Assembly (NCBI GenBank): GCA_013151315.1
Contig: JAADIN010000048.1
Span: forward strand, 1 to 30,219
Length of the DNA: 30,219 bases
Direction: 5' to 3'
From: Planctomycetota bacterium
GTDB taxonomy: Bacteria > Planctomycetota > Planctomycetia > Pirellulales > Lacipirellulaceae
A program made the translations under genes and the position numbers. Of the stretch, positions 8,148-15,873 are shown piece after piece (position 1 is the first letter of the stretch; each line of letters starts with the position of its first letter). The notes under the pieces are model-generated. The model was not told the DNA's origin. It ran no database searches and was given only the letters and a program-made list of their open reading frames with translations.

Positions 8148-9332
8148 TTAGACTTGACCCACAAGATTGGTATCGAGAAACTCAGCATCTTGCTTGTTCA
8201 AGAACTCACTTCGGATTGCCCGGATTTTCTCGAAGGAGGAATCAAAAGCGGCGGCCACTTCCGGGTCAAAGTGTTGCCCGACGCCCTCTTGAATGTTTGC
8301 CAACACTTCCTCTTCGGAAAAAGCCGGCTTGTAGGGCCGCTCAGAAGTGAGGGCATCGTAGACATCGGAAATGGCCACAATCCGTCCCACCAAGGGGATT
8401 TCCTCCCCCGCAAGGCCCCGTGGATACCCTTTGCCATTCCACTTTTCATGGTGCGTCAGCGCAATGGAGGCTGCCATCTCAAGAATGGGGTTTTCCAGGC
8501 TTTCGCACGTCGTACTAAACTCGTGGCTATCCCACTGCTGGAACACACTTCCCATATTCGAGTGCTGCTGAAGAATCGCCGCGCCGATTTCGCAGTGCTG
8601 CCGCATGATGTGCCATTCGTCTTCGGTCAGCTTGCCTGGCTTCAGAAGAATCGAATCTGGAATGCCCAGTTTTCCGATGTCGTGAAGCGGCGAAGCAAGA
8701 AAGAGACGGTCAGCGAAATCACGGTTCAATCCGAGCGTCTCAGCAATCACACGACTGAAATAACCGACACGGAGAATGTGATTTCCTGTATCCTCATCGC
8801 GAAATTCTGCCGCTTTGCCGAGTCGCCAGATGATATCCAGCCGGGATGCCTCAAGCTGCCTCGTTCGCTCTCGAACCTTTTGTTCCAAGAGATCATTCTG
8901 GCACTTGAGTTCATCCTGATAGGCTTTCAATCGCAGAACACTTCGCAGGCGTGCTACGAGGTCTTCTGCTACAATAGGCTTGTTGAGTAGATCGGTTGCA
9001 CCCAGATCCAATGCCCTACGTTTAAGGTCGCGATCTGACGAGCCTGTGAGGACAATGATGGGCACGTCCCGTGTCTGCTCTGCCTGCCGAAGCCGCCGAA
9101 TGAGTTGAAGCCCATCCATTCCCGGCATTTGGGCATCGGTTACGACGGCGTCGAAGTCGGAGCCAAGTAACTCCGCCAGCGCAGCATGAGGACTGTCGAA
9201 GAACGTCATGTCCCACGCCTCCTGCTCGCGACGGAGCATTCGCCGGAGCGAGCTTAGAATCGCCGGCTCATTATCAACAAAAAGAATTTGTTTTCTCAAG
9301 TTACCTTTTCGCTGGCTTCCTCGGCTTGTCAC
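8148..9332 (-). CDS. Response regulator with HD-GYP cyclic-di-GMP phosphodiesterase domain
   Basis: This protein has 394 residues and RpfG-like architecture. The receiver lies at about 14-135, with acceptor D66 in VTDAQMP and K118. A coiled coil (about 137-165) connects to a full HD-GYP domain, with catalytic H217-D218 in PLHDIGKLGIP and the signature HHEKWNGKGYPRG starting at 294. All canonical residues are present, so hydrolysis of cyclic-di-GMP is expected. The start shown is a GTG that overlaps the stop of the upstream lone-receiver gene by four bases (GTGA). A TTG at 9299, with AAAGG shortly before it and starting just ahead of KQILFVDNEP, is a serious alternative. This is the only clearly active output enzyme in the signalling island. 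Confidence 0.92.
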   Translation of the reverse strand: MTSRGSQRKGNLRKQILFVDNEPAILSSLRRMLRREQEAWDMTFFDSPHAALAELLGSDFDAVVTDAQMPGMDGLQLIRRLRQAEQTRDVPIIVLTGSSDRDLKRRALDLGATDLLNKPIVAEDLVARLRSVLRLKAYQDELKCQNDLLEQKVRERTRQLEASRLDIIWRLGKAAEFRDEDTGNHILRVGYFSRVIAETLGLNRDFADRLFLASPLHDIGKLGIPDSILLKPGKLTEDEWHIMRQHCEIGAAILQQHSNMGSVFQQWDSHEFSTTCESLENPILEMAASIALTHHEKWNGKGYPRGLAGEEIPLVGRIVAISDVYDALTSERPYKPAFSEEEVLANIQEGVGQHFDPEVAAAFDSSFEKIRAIRSEFLNKQDAEFLDTNLVGQV

Positions 9333-9778
9333 GGTGATACCCGCTCACGCAGAGTAAGGTGCTGGCCAAGTTTGTCCAGTATCTCGTCAAAGGACGCGGG
9401 TTTGTGCAAGAAATGCTCTGCGCCCAAACGAAGCATCTTCGCCTCCAGGCCGGGGTCGCCTTTTCCTGTGAGCACGATGACTGGAATGTCCGCCGTTTCG
9501 GCATTTTTCTTGAGGCATTCGATAATATGCTCTCCGGCACCCTGGGGCATTTGCAAGTCGGTGATGATAACATCAGGTGCTTCAGTCACCGCGAGCCAAT
9601 AGCCGTGCATCCCATGAAACGCCCTTACGACCTCCACATCATAGCGATGAAGACGACGAGAAAGCGCCTCCGAGATGTTGGGGTCGTCATCGATGCACAG
9701 CACCTTGGGCCCCATTTTCTCGGCGAAGGTTGCCTCGGAAGTACTCCACGAAGTTTCTTGCATGTTGTCTGTATTCAT
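9329..9778 (-). CDS. Single-domain response regulator
   Basis: This protein has 149 residues, with an unstructured N-terminus of about 23 residues followed by one receiver domain. It shows the acidic pair D30-D31, acceptor D74 in IITDLQMP, the Thr of VLTGKG, and a Lys in LHKP near 124. No output domain is present, so it probably works as a phosphotransfer intermediate or by protein interaction. GAGGGG lies close upstream of the ATG and supports the start. It is the promoter-proximal gene of the minus-strand island and is translationally coupled to the HD-GYP gene by a four-base overlap. Confidence 0.9.
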   Translation of the reverse strand: MNTDNMQETSWSTSEATFAEKMGPKVLCIDDDPNISEALSRRLHRYDVEVVRAFHGMHGYWLAVTEAPDVIITDLQMPQGAGEHIIECLKKNAETADIPVIVLTGKGDPGLEAKMLRLGAEHFLHKPASFDEILDKLGQHLTLRERVSP

Positions 9779-10102
9779 AGCCTGCCCCTCAGTTGGTGTT
9801 CAAGTTCACACTGCATGGCATGACTGCCTTATCGTGCGCGGAATCGGAGAACTATTTCTCCCACATAAAAGATAGCTTGAAAAACTCATCGCAGCGCAGT
9901 AGTAGCTACTGCCTACAGCAACACAACCGTCACAGTTGGTGCAAATCGAACTCCTGTGAATGCAAGCTGAGCGTGGTCCAGGCGAAGGAGTGCTGCAACA
10001 TTGTGAGATAATTTTCCGGCTTTCCTTTTCCATCGGGCATAAGAGCCGCCGAAAGCGGTTGATCCAAGAATGCGTTCGCTCACCTCCACGTCAACTATGT
10101 CG
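9779..10102. other. Upstream region of the signalling island, no supported gene
   Basis: This region must hold the promoter for the minus-strand signalling genes if they begin at 9778. A 66-codon frame on the minus strand (9913-10113) begins exactly at the boundary of the inserted element and matches nothing I recognise. It may be a coding remnant or chance. Confidence 0.4.
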
Positions 10103-10112
10103 GTAACACGCA
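10103..10112. repeat. Target-site duplication, left copy (element 1)
   Basis: The sequence GTAACACGCA is repeated exactly at 10277-10286, directly outside the two terminal inverted repeats. The match extends to 11 bases with a preceding G, which may belong to the element end. Confidence 0.8.
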
Positions 10113-10276
10113 CAGGAGAACTGCCAAGTCGAAAAGCAGAGAATGCCTGCCCTAAACATTAAAAAGGAACCACAACGGAACAACGGGAACTACGCAGGTT
10201 TTTCGTTGTTGCCGTTGTTCCGTTGTGGTTCAAATCCTTGTTTTTTCGGATTGGCTGGGACTTTGCAGTTCTCCTG
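10113..10276. mobile_element. MITE-like element 1 with 18-bp terminal inverted repeats
   Basis: This is a 164-base non-coding element. The left end is CAGGAGAACTGCCAAGTC (10113-10130). The right end (10259-10276) is its reverse complement with one mismatch. A 10-base direct repeat flanks it, as expected of a transposition product. Inside is a second, perfect inverted repeat at 10167-10231. Element 2 at 29942-30076 has the same ends and the same size of duplication. No transposase is encoded, so movement would depend on a transposase supplied elsewhere. I cannot assign the family. Some IS4-type elements make duplications of about this length. Confidence 0.78.
10167..10231. repeat. Perfect 20-bp inverted repeat in the core of element 1
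   Basis: The left arm GAACCACAACGGAACAACGG (10167-10186) is exactly complementary to 10212-10231, around a 25-base loop. The loop itself contains further CGTTGTT units. Transcribed from either side it would form a strong hairpin. From memory, similar sequences are dispersed in planctomycete genomes, but this needs checking. Confidence 0.85.
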
Positions 10277-10286
10277 GTAACACGCA
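10277..10286. repeat. Target-site duplication, right copy (element 1)
   Basis: This is an exact copy of GTAACACGCA from 10103-10112. Confidence 0.8.
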
Positions 10287-10536
10287 GCCAATGAGTGCTA
10301 GCCAAAGTCGCGTCGGTTGCACCAATGCCGGCTCATTGCTTTGTGGAAAATGCTCTCTGGGGGGATGTCGGCCTGCTGTTGCGGTCCACGCAGACGGCGG
10401 TTCCCCTCGATATGTGAGATGCCCTGTTGAAAGACTGATGCGAATGGTTTTTCTCTGCTTAACTACTCCATCATCTCCTGCGACTTGATGAATCGCAGAG
10501 AAAGTCAAACACCCCAAAAAAAGTTTGCATGGATTT
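10287..10536. other. Unassigned sequence right of element 1
   Basis: A 95-codon frame on the minus strand (10230-10517) runs through this stretch and into the mobile element, ending inside it. It has a hydrophobic tail but no family I recognise. Joining the flanks as if the element were absent gives an early stop in that frame, so an interrupted gene is not demonstrated. Confidence 0.35.
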
Positions 10537-10653
10537 TCATTTGCTCAATCTGACCGCTACCATGAAGACGACGAGCCACGCGACTTGCTCAGGATGGACC
10601 GCAGTCACAACACCGGTCAGCAAAAAGAAAAACAAGAACATCGGTGCATACAT
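10537..10653 (-). CDS. Small hydrophobic membrane peptide, 38 residues
   Basis: The ATG at 10653 is preceded by a full AAGGAGG (10667-10661) with a 7-base spacer, one of the best ribosome sites in the window. The product begins MYAPMFLFFFLLTGVV, continues with a short turn (TAVHPEQ), and has a second hydrophobic stretch (VAWLVVFMVAV) before RLSK. It is therefore a probable one- or two-helix membrane peptide. Its start overlaps the stop of the upstream gene by one base (TGATG), the mark of a real operon. Function is unknown. The upstream partner has lost its 5' end, so this gene may no longer be expressed. Confidence 0.55.
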   Translation of the reverse strand: MYAPMFLFFFLLTGVVTAVHPEQVAWLVVFMVAVRLSK

Positions 10654-10946
10654 CAGGCAGCCTCCTTCTTGTTTTGGCCGTTGGCCGTCTCCTCAAACGG
10701 TTTTACAATCTTGCGCCGTAGCCGTAGGGCCGAATGAGGAATCGGCTCAAAACCGGTTCGTGCCCGTGCCTCATTCACTGTGCGGAGCAATTTTAGTAGT
10801 TGCCGACGGACGGGAGCATAACGGGCATACGGCACACGGGCAAAATCGATCGCCAAGTTTTCGATGCTGCGATGACAAGCCCGCTCCAAGAAAAACGCCT
10901 TTAGGTCGCGGTAGGTTTCGATGTCGATTCTTACGCTGGCGTGCCA
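10653..10946 (-). pseudogene. 5'-truncated gene of unknown family
   Basis: The open frame encodes about 97 residues, from VRIDIETYRDLKAFF to a basic C-terminus ending NKKEAA. It has no plausible start at its upstream end: the frame runs into a TAG (10947-10949) that lies within the transposase relic read in the opposite direction. The sequence is arginine-rich and looks like a real protein end (YRDLKAFFLERAC, YAPVRRQLLKLL), and it is coupled to the small membrane peptide by TGATG. I do not recognise the family. I infer that insertion of the ISAzo13-type element removed the 5' part. Confidence 0.5.
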
Positions 10947-11236
10947 CTACCCGCCCGGCACAAGTAAATGGAACAAAATCGAACACCGGCTGTTTTGTCA
11001 CATCACGCGAAACTGGCATGGCATTCCGTTAGAGGATATGGGAAATTGTGGTCAGCTTGATCGGATCAACAAGAACGTCCGAAGGTCTCGGAGTTCACGC
11101 TTGGATCGATCGAAAGGAGTACGCGAAATCTCGAAAGATATCCAACAGCCAATTGGACGAAGTACGAATCCAATGAAATAAATTTCACGGAGAATGGAAT
11201 TATACCATTCTTCCAAATCTCACTACTTCAAATTGA
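10930..11236 (+). pseudogene. ISAzo13-family transposase, C-terminal relic
   Basis: The frame encodes CHYPPGTSKWNKIEHRLF followed by CHITRNWHGIPLED, the conserved C-terminal block of ISAzo13-type transposases. At about 11041 one extra base shifts the frame. The next frame then continues the family pattern (EIVVSLIGSTRTSEGLGVHA), passes an in-frame TGA at 11174, and still ends with NKFHGEWNYTILP before the TGA at 11234. The N-terminal and catalytic core are absent. This is a dead insertion-sequence remnant. It abuts the truncated minus-strand gene, so the junction near 10930-10946 is probably the edge of the old insertion or a later deletion. Confidence 0.8.
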
Positions 11237-11257
11237 CCACCAAAATTCGGTAACTTA

Positions 11258-12064
11258 TTGTTTAGCATCCTGTTCGGAGCATTCGTTGGCTTTGCTCTCG
11301 GCCTTACCGGTGGTGGCGGGTCGTTGCTGGCGGTGCCGCTATTGGTTTACGGCCTAGCGATTGCACCGAGAGAAGCTTTTGGCATTTCACTGGCTGCAGT
11401 GGGTGTCATGGCACTCGTCGGCGTGGTGCCTCGCATTCGAACGGCGCAAGTCGAAGTCGGCACGGGGTTTCTGTTTGCCGTTGCCGGAATGTTTGGGGCA
11501 CCGCTCGGAACATGGGTTGCGGGTATGATTCCTGAAACGGTGCTGCTCGCTATGTTTGCCTTCCTCATGCTCTTCGTTGCTTGGCGACTGTGGAGAGAGT
11601 CGCAGACGAAAAATGAAACAAGGCAAGCGGCATGCGAGACGGATGATAAAGGCTCAGCGTGCCAACGCACTGCAGACGGAAAACTCCGGCTCTCGTCGAG
11701 TTGCGCAATGTTGCTTGCCATGGTTGGACTCATTACAGGTTTTCTCTCGGGCATGTTTGGCGTGGGTGGTGGGTTTGTGATTGTGCCCGCCTTGGTGCTG
11801 TTCAGCCGTATGCCGATTCACAAGGCCATTGCAACTTCGCTGCTCGTGATCGTGTTGATAAGTATTTCCGGTGTGGCATCTCACTTTGCAAACGGCCGCG
11901 GAATATCGCTTGAAGTCACCGGTTTGTTCGTGATGGGCGGTGTGATGGGAATGTCCTTGGGCGGGTCGCTTGGCAAGCGACTACCAGCTTCGGTTCTTCA
12001 AAAAGTGTTTGCATGCGGAATAGCCGCAGTCGCAATTTTTATTATCAGCAAAATCTTCATCTGA
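11258..12064 (+). CDS. TauE/SafE family sulfite/sulfonate exporter-like permease
   Basis: This is a polytopic membrane protein of 268 residues. It shows the two-fold repeat of the TauE/SafE (DUF81) family: FALGLTGGGGSLLAVPLLV near the N-terminus and FLSGMFGVGGGFVIVPALV in the second half, with about eight hydrophobic helices. A hydrophilic cytoplasmic loop at about 118-145 is rich in charged residues. The frame has no ATG. TTG at 11258 is the best start because it gives the normal family N-terminus, but the ribosome site is weak (GGTAA). It lies 17 bases before the sulfur dioxygenase/rhodanese gene, which supports a role in moving sulfite, thiosulfate or another sulfur species. The substrate is inferred from context only. 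Confidence 0.88.
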   Translation: MFSILFGAFVGFALGLTGGGGSLLAVPLLVYGLAIAPREAFGISLAAVGVMALVGVVPRIRTAQVEVGTGFLFAVAGMFGAPLGTWVAGMIPETVLLAMFAFLMLFVAWRLWRESQTKNETRQAACETDDKGSACQRTADGKLRLSSSCAMLLAMVGLITGFLSGMFGVGGGFVIVPALVLFSRMPIHKAIATSLLVIVLISISGVASHFANGRGISLEVTGLFVMGGVMGMSLGGSLGKRLPASVLQKVFACGIAAVAIFIISKIFI

Positions 12065-12081
12065 TTTTACGGGAGAAAACC

Positions 12082-13491
12082 ATGTTTTTTCATCAACGAT
12101 TTGTTCCTGGGTTGGCTATTTATTCGTATCTTGTCGGTGACGAGAAGACCAAGGAAGCTGCCGTCATCGATCCGACACGCGATGTCGACGTCTTTCTTGA
12201 AATCGCCAAGCGAGAAGGACTGCACATCAAGCACGTTCTCGAAACACACGTCCATGCTGATTTTGTCAGCGGCTCGCGAGAAATGAAAGATCGGCTGGGC
12301 GACGACGTGACGATTCATGCCTCGGGCATGGGTGGCGCCGACTGGACTCCCTCGTATGCTGATCATGTTGTGCAAGACGGCGAGGAAGTAAGCATAGGAA
12401 GCGTGCGCCTCAAGGCAGTCCACACGCCCGGCCACACGCTGGAACACGTTTCGTGGGCGTTGTACGATGACTCGCGAAGCGCAGAGACACCCTGGCTCGT
12501 CTTCACGGGCGATTTCGTATTCGTCGGCGATGTGGGTCGGCCCGACCTGCTCGGCGAAGAGGCTCGCAAAGAACTTGCCCACCAGCTTTATCAGAGCGTC
12601 TTCGACAAGCTGCCAGCTTTGCCCGACTTCACGGAAATTTTCCCGGGTCATGGAGCAGGGTCGCTCTGTGGCAAAGCGATCGGCTCGCGAGCCTCTTCAA
12701 CGCTCGGTTACGAACGGCGGTTCAATTCGGCGCTCGTCGAAAAACTGGAAGCACAGTGGATCGACGACCTGATGAATCAAATGCCCCTCTCGCCGCCCTA
12801 TTTCGCACGCATGAAACGCATCAACAAGGAAGGCCCGAAGGTAATCGGTTCAAAAATCCCAGGCCAACGCCGCTGGAGTGCGAAGGAAATTCACGAAAAA
12901 ATCTGCGAAAACTGTTTGATTGTCGATGTTCGCTCGAAAGAATCGTTTGCCGGGGCGCACATCCCCGGTGCGATCAACATTCCGTTCGGTCCGACGCTGC
13001 CAACGTGGGCGGGTTGGGTATTGCCCTACGACCGTCCGACGCTAATCGTGGTCGACCATCCGCAGCAGATGCCGGAAGTGACAACGCATTTGCTCCGCGT
13101 AGGTTTTGACGACATCCAGGGCTATCTCGAAGACGGCATCGATGCGTGGCAGACAAGCGGCTACGAAATAGCGACACTTAACACGGTGCCCGTACAATCG
13201 GTGCCTGATCGAATTGCTGAGGCGACGGTTCTCGACGTTCGTACCGAGAAAGAATGGAACGCAGGCCACGTCGAGGGAGCGATTCACATTCACGGCGGCA
13301 AGCTGCAGGAAAATTATGCGATCGTGCCACGCGACAAGCCAGTTGTGGTAATCTGTGGAAGTGGTTATCGCGGTTCAATCGCAGCATCGTTCCTCAAACG
13401 CGAAGGGTACGAAGGCGTCTCGAACGTGCTGGGCGGTATGTCTGCGTGGAAAGCGGCTGGTCTGCCGATGGAGAAAATCGACGAGAATTGA
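12082..13491 (+). CDS. Metallo-beta-lactamase (persulfide dioxygenase-like) fused to two rhodanese domains
   Basis: This protein has 469 residues. The N-terminal ETHE1-like hydrolase/dioxygenase domain (about 1-250) has HVHAD at 56-60, HTPGHTLEH, FTGDFVFVGDVGRPDL and FPGHGAGSLCGK, the usual metal-binding and glutathione-persulfide dioxygenase features. Rhodanese domain 1 (about 265-360) lacks the catalytic Cys: its active loop reads VVDHPQQM. Rhodanese domain 2 (about 373-465) keeps it in VICGSGYRGS. Known fusions of this type oxidise persulfides to sulfite and transfer sulfur to form thiosulfate. A longer frame starts at 12013 inside the preceding gene. The ATG at 12082, with GGGAG 7 bases upstream, is preferred. 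It sits in an operon between the TauE-like permease and a three-part exporter. Confidence 0.92.
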   Translation: MFFHQRFVPGLAIYSYLVGDEKTKEAAVIDPTRDVDVFLEIAKREGLHIKHVLETHVHADFVSGSREMKDRLGDDVTIHASGMGGADWTPSYADHVVQDGEEVSIGSVRLKAVHTPGHTLEHVSWALYDDSRSAETPWLVFTGDFVFVGDVGRPDLLGEEARKELAHQLYQSVFDKLPALPDFTEIFPGHGAGSLCGKAIGSRASSTLGYERRFNSALVEKLEAQWIDDLMNQMPLSPPYFARMKRINKEGPKVIGSKIPGQRRWSAKEIHEKICENCLIVDVRSKESFAGAHIPGAINIPFGPTLPTWAGWVLPYDRPTLIVVDHPQQMPEVTTHLLRVGFDDIQGYLEDGIDAWQTSGYEIATLNTVPVQSVPDRIAEATVLDVRTEKEWNAGHVEGAIHIHGGKLQENYAIVPRDKPVVVICGSGYRGSIAASFLKREGYEGVSNVLGGMSAWKAAGLPMEKIDEN

Positions 13492-13495
13492 AACT

Positions 13496-14665
13496 ATGAA
13501 TAAGTTAAAAATCATTATCTATCGCTGGGGGAGGCGAGCTTTGAAGCTGCTTGCCCTCGGCGTAGTCATTGCAGGCACGATCTATTGGCTCAAGTTTGCC
13601 CCGATCCAAGTCGCCACGCATCTCGTAGAGCGAGGCCCCCTTGTCGTCGAGGTCATGGGCACCGGCACGCTAGAAGCTCGTGTCGAGGCGACGATCAGTC
13701 CGAAAATCTCGAATCGAATCGAAAAAATTCTAGTCGACCAAGGCGAACATGTTTCGACTGGCGATCTTTTGGTTCAACTCGACGACGACGAACTACAGCA
13801 ACAGGTTGCTATTGCTCAAGCGAATGTCGATGCTGCTGCTGCGGCAATTCATCGATTAAGCACCGATAAAAATCGGGCAACCGCGGTCTTCACTCAGGCA
13901 CAAAAGAACCATGCTCGCATCCAACGACTCGTTCCCAGCAATGCTGCCACCCAAGGCGAAGCAGATAAAGCAACCGAGTCACTCGCCCTAGCCATCGCGG
14001 GGATTGCGAGCGCGGAAGCCTCGATCACCGAAGGGCAAAAAGAACGGATCACCGCCGAAAAGACACTCCAGTACCATCGTGCAAGACTCGCTGACACCGA
14101 AATCAAAGCCCCCTTCGATGGCCTGGTTGTCAAACGAAACCGCGAGCCTGGAGATGTGGTGGTTCCAGGCAGTTCTATTTTGACTCTTATCTCGATGAAA
14201 GAGCTTTGGATCAGCGCATGGATTGATGAAACTGAAATGGCAAAACTCGCAGAGCAGCAAACCGCACGGATCGTTTTCCGATCCGAGCCAGAACACTCCT
14301 ACCCCGGAACCGTTGTCCGTTTGGGAAAAGAAGCCGATCGGGAAACTCGCGAATTTATCGTCGATGTGAGCCTCCTCGAACTGGCGAAGAACTGGGCCAT
14401 CGGCCAACGGGCCGAAGTTTTCATCGAGGTGGCTCGCAAAGACGAAGTGACACGGTTGCCAGCCAAGCTAATTGCCACTCGCAACGACGAAGTGGGCGTG
14501 TTTGTGAACGAAGAAGAAAACGCCCGTTGGCGCCCCATCACGATCGGCCTACACAGCCGAAATTTTGTCGAAATTACCAGTGGATTACAGCCTGAGGAGG
14601 TCGTCGTCACTCCGCAAGACGAGCGCGCCACCTTGAGCAACGGTCGAAAGATTACACTGCCATGA
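13496..14665 (+). CDS. HlyD/MacA-like periplasmic adaptor of an ABC exporter
   Basis: This protein has 389 residues. An N-terminal membrane anchor (about 16-33) is followed by a barrel-sandwich half-motif (VEATISPKISNRIEKILVDQGE) and a long alpha-helical hairpin (about 100-195). The second lipoyl half (IKAPFDGLVVKRNREPGDVV) and a beta-barrel domain come next. This is the membrane-fusion subunit that links an inner-membrane exporter to the periplasm or outer membrane. The frame opens upstream at 13355, but that part overlaps the rhodanese gene. ATG 13496 lies 4 bases after the previous stop and gives the expected anchor. The stop overlaps the permease start by four bases (ATGA), so adaptor and permease are coupled as in DevBCA and MacAB systems. 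Confidence 0.9.
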   Translation: MNKLKIIIYRWGRRALKLLALGVVIAGTIYWLKFAPIQVATHLVERGPLVVEVMGTGTLEARVEATISPKISNRIEKILVDQGEHVSTGDLLVQLDDDELQQQVAIAQANVDAAAAAIHRLSTDKNRATAVFTQAQKNHARIQRLVPSNAATQGEADKATESLALAIAGIASAEASITEGQKERITAEKTLQYHRARLADTEIKAPFDGLVVKRNREPGDVVVPGSSILTLISMKELWISAWIDETEMAKLAEQQTARIVFRSEPEHSYPGTVVRLGKEADRETREFIVDVSLLELAKNWAIGQRAEVFIEVARKDEVTRLPAKLIATRNDEVGVFVNEEENARWRPITIGLHSRNFVEITSGLQPEEVVVTPQDERATLSNGRKITLP

Positions 14666-15873
14666 ACCTTGCCATCAAAGATATCCGACACAATGTTGGC
14701 CGCTTTGCGCTCACCACCGTTGGCGTGGGAATGCTCTTGATGGTCGTGATGGGAATGGGCGGCATTTACCGTGGCATCATCGAAGACGCCACGTTGCTGA
14801 TCGATCGGGTCGGTGCCGACCTGTGGATCGTCCAACGCGACACACGAGGCCCCTTTGCCGAAATATCGCGCGTGCCGCCAAACCTCGTCCATCGCGCCCT
14901 AGCGGTCCCGGGCGTCCAATCAGCCCGAGAATTTGTTTATCATACTGTTCAGCGCGAACGAGATGGCAAACCATTGCGGATTGCCATCCTCGGTTTGAGT
15001 TGGCCGACTGACAAAGGGGAGTGGATCCCGCTTACCGCCGGACGCCCCTTGGCTCAAAGCCACTTCGAAATGATCGCCGACAAAACCCTCGGACTCGCCC
15101 TCGGCGAAAAAATCACCCTCGGCAAAGAAACTTATACTGTCGTCGGCACCACCAGCAGCATGATCAGCTCCAGCGGCGACGGGCTCGGCTTCTTCTCGGT
15201 CGCCGATGCGCTGGCCATTCAATTCGACGTTCCTGGCGAGGCGGTTCGACTCGAACGAGCTGCTCGAGAGACGCGAGGTCAACGCAGAGAACTTTCCGCC
15301 AAACTACCCTCGCTGCTCGAAAACGTCGTCAAACCGGCTGCCGAGTTGCCACAGATTGCCCGGCCACAGGTGAGCGCCGTCATGGTAACCGTGGCTCCCG
15401 GCGCGAGCAGCCAACAAGTCACCAACATCATTTCTGCTTGGGGCGATGTCTCGGTTTTCTCGCGAACAGGACAGCGCGAACTGCTGTTAAAGGGGACCGT
15501 CGAAAAAGTCAAACGCCAAATCGGCCTCTTTCGAGTTCTGCTCACCCTCATCGCCGCCGTCATCATGGCGCTGATTCTCTATACCATGACGCTCGACAAA
15601 ATTCATTCCATCGCGCTGCTAAAACTCATCGGCGCGCCCAACACCACCATCCTAGGGCTAATTCTTCAACAAGCACTTATTCTTGGCACCATGGGCTATG
15701 GAGTTGCCTACGTACTCGGCCGGCAAGTCTTCCCAAATTTTCCTCGTCGCGTGATTCTGACCGACGGAGACCTACTGCAACTCGCAGCCATTGTGCTGGC
15801 GATCTCGATCGGCTCCAGCCTGTTGGGCATTTGGAAGGCGCTAAAGGTCTCTCCTAACGAGGCCCTCTCATGA
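14662..15873 (+). CDS. FtsX/DevC-like ABC exporter permease
   Basis: This protein has 403 residues and the MacB/FtsX layout. The first helix lies at about 14-36, a large periplasmic MacB-PCD-like domain at about 40-280, and three helices at about 290-312, 328-350 and 370-392. The conserved C-terminal KVSPNEALS supports a family-complete protein. The sequence MNLAIKDIRHNVGRFALTT resembles the start of DevC proteins. It lacks its own ATPase domain, which the next gene supplies. It overlaps both neighbours by four bases. The exported substrate is unknown. The neighbouring sulfur genes suggest a sulfur compound, peptide or lipid, without direct proof. Confidence 0.9.
   Translation: MNLAIKDIRHNVGRFALTTVGVGMLLMVVMGMGGIYRGIIEDATLLIDRVGADLWIVQRDTRGPFAEISRVPPNLVHRALAVPGVQSAREFVYHTVQRERDGKPLRIAILGLSWPTDKGEWIPLTAGRPLAQSHFEMIADKTLGLALGEKITLGKETYTVVGTTSSMISSSGDGLGFFSVADALAIQFDVPGEAVRLERAARETRGQRRELSAKLPSLLENVVKPAAELPQIARPQVSAVMVTVAPGASSQQVTNIISAWGDVSVFSRTGQRELLLKGTVEKVKRQIGLFRVLLTLIAAVIMALILYTMTLDKIHSIALLKLIGAPNTTILGLILQQALILGTMGYGVAYVLGRQVFPNFPRRVILTDGDLLQLAAIVLAISIGSSLLGIWKALKVSPNEALS

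Noticed and set aside
10276..10517. Gene interrupted by element 1 (minus-strand frame 10230-10517 joined to 9913-10113)
   Set aside because: Removing the element and one duplication copy gives a stop codon in the long frame. The alternative frame has a stop shortly upstream, so a disrupted gene is not supported.
10529..11032. 167-codon plus-strand frame
   Set aside because: It is antisense to the small membrane gene and the truncated gene, has a biased composition, and overlaps the transposase relic in another frame.
13355..13495. Upstream extension of the adaptor reading frame
   Set aside because: It lies within the rhodanese gene and lacks adaptor-like sequence. The ATG at 13496 gives the normal membrane anchor.
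14299..14892. Long minus-strand frame across the adaptor and permease genes
   Set aside because: It is a shadow of two well-supported genes on the plus strand that overlap by ATGA.
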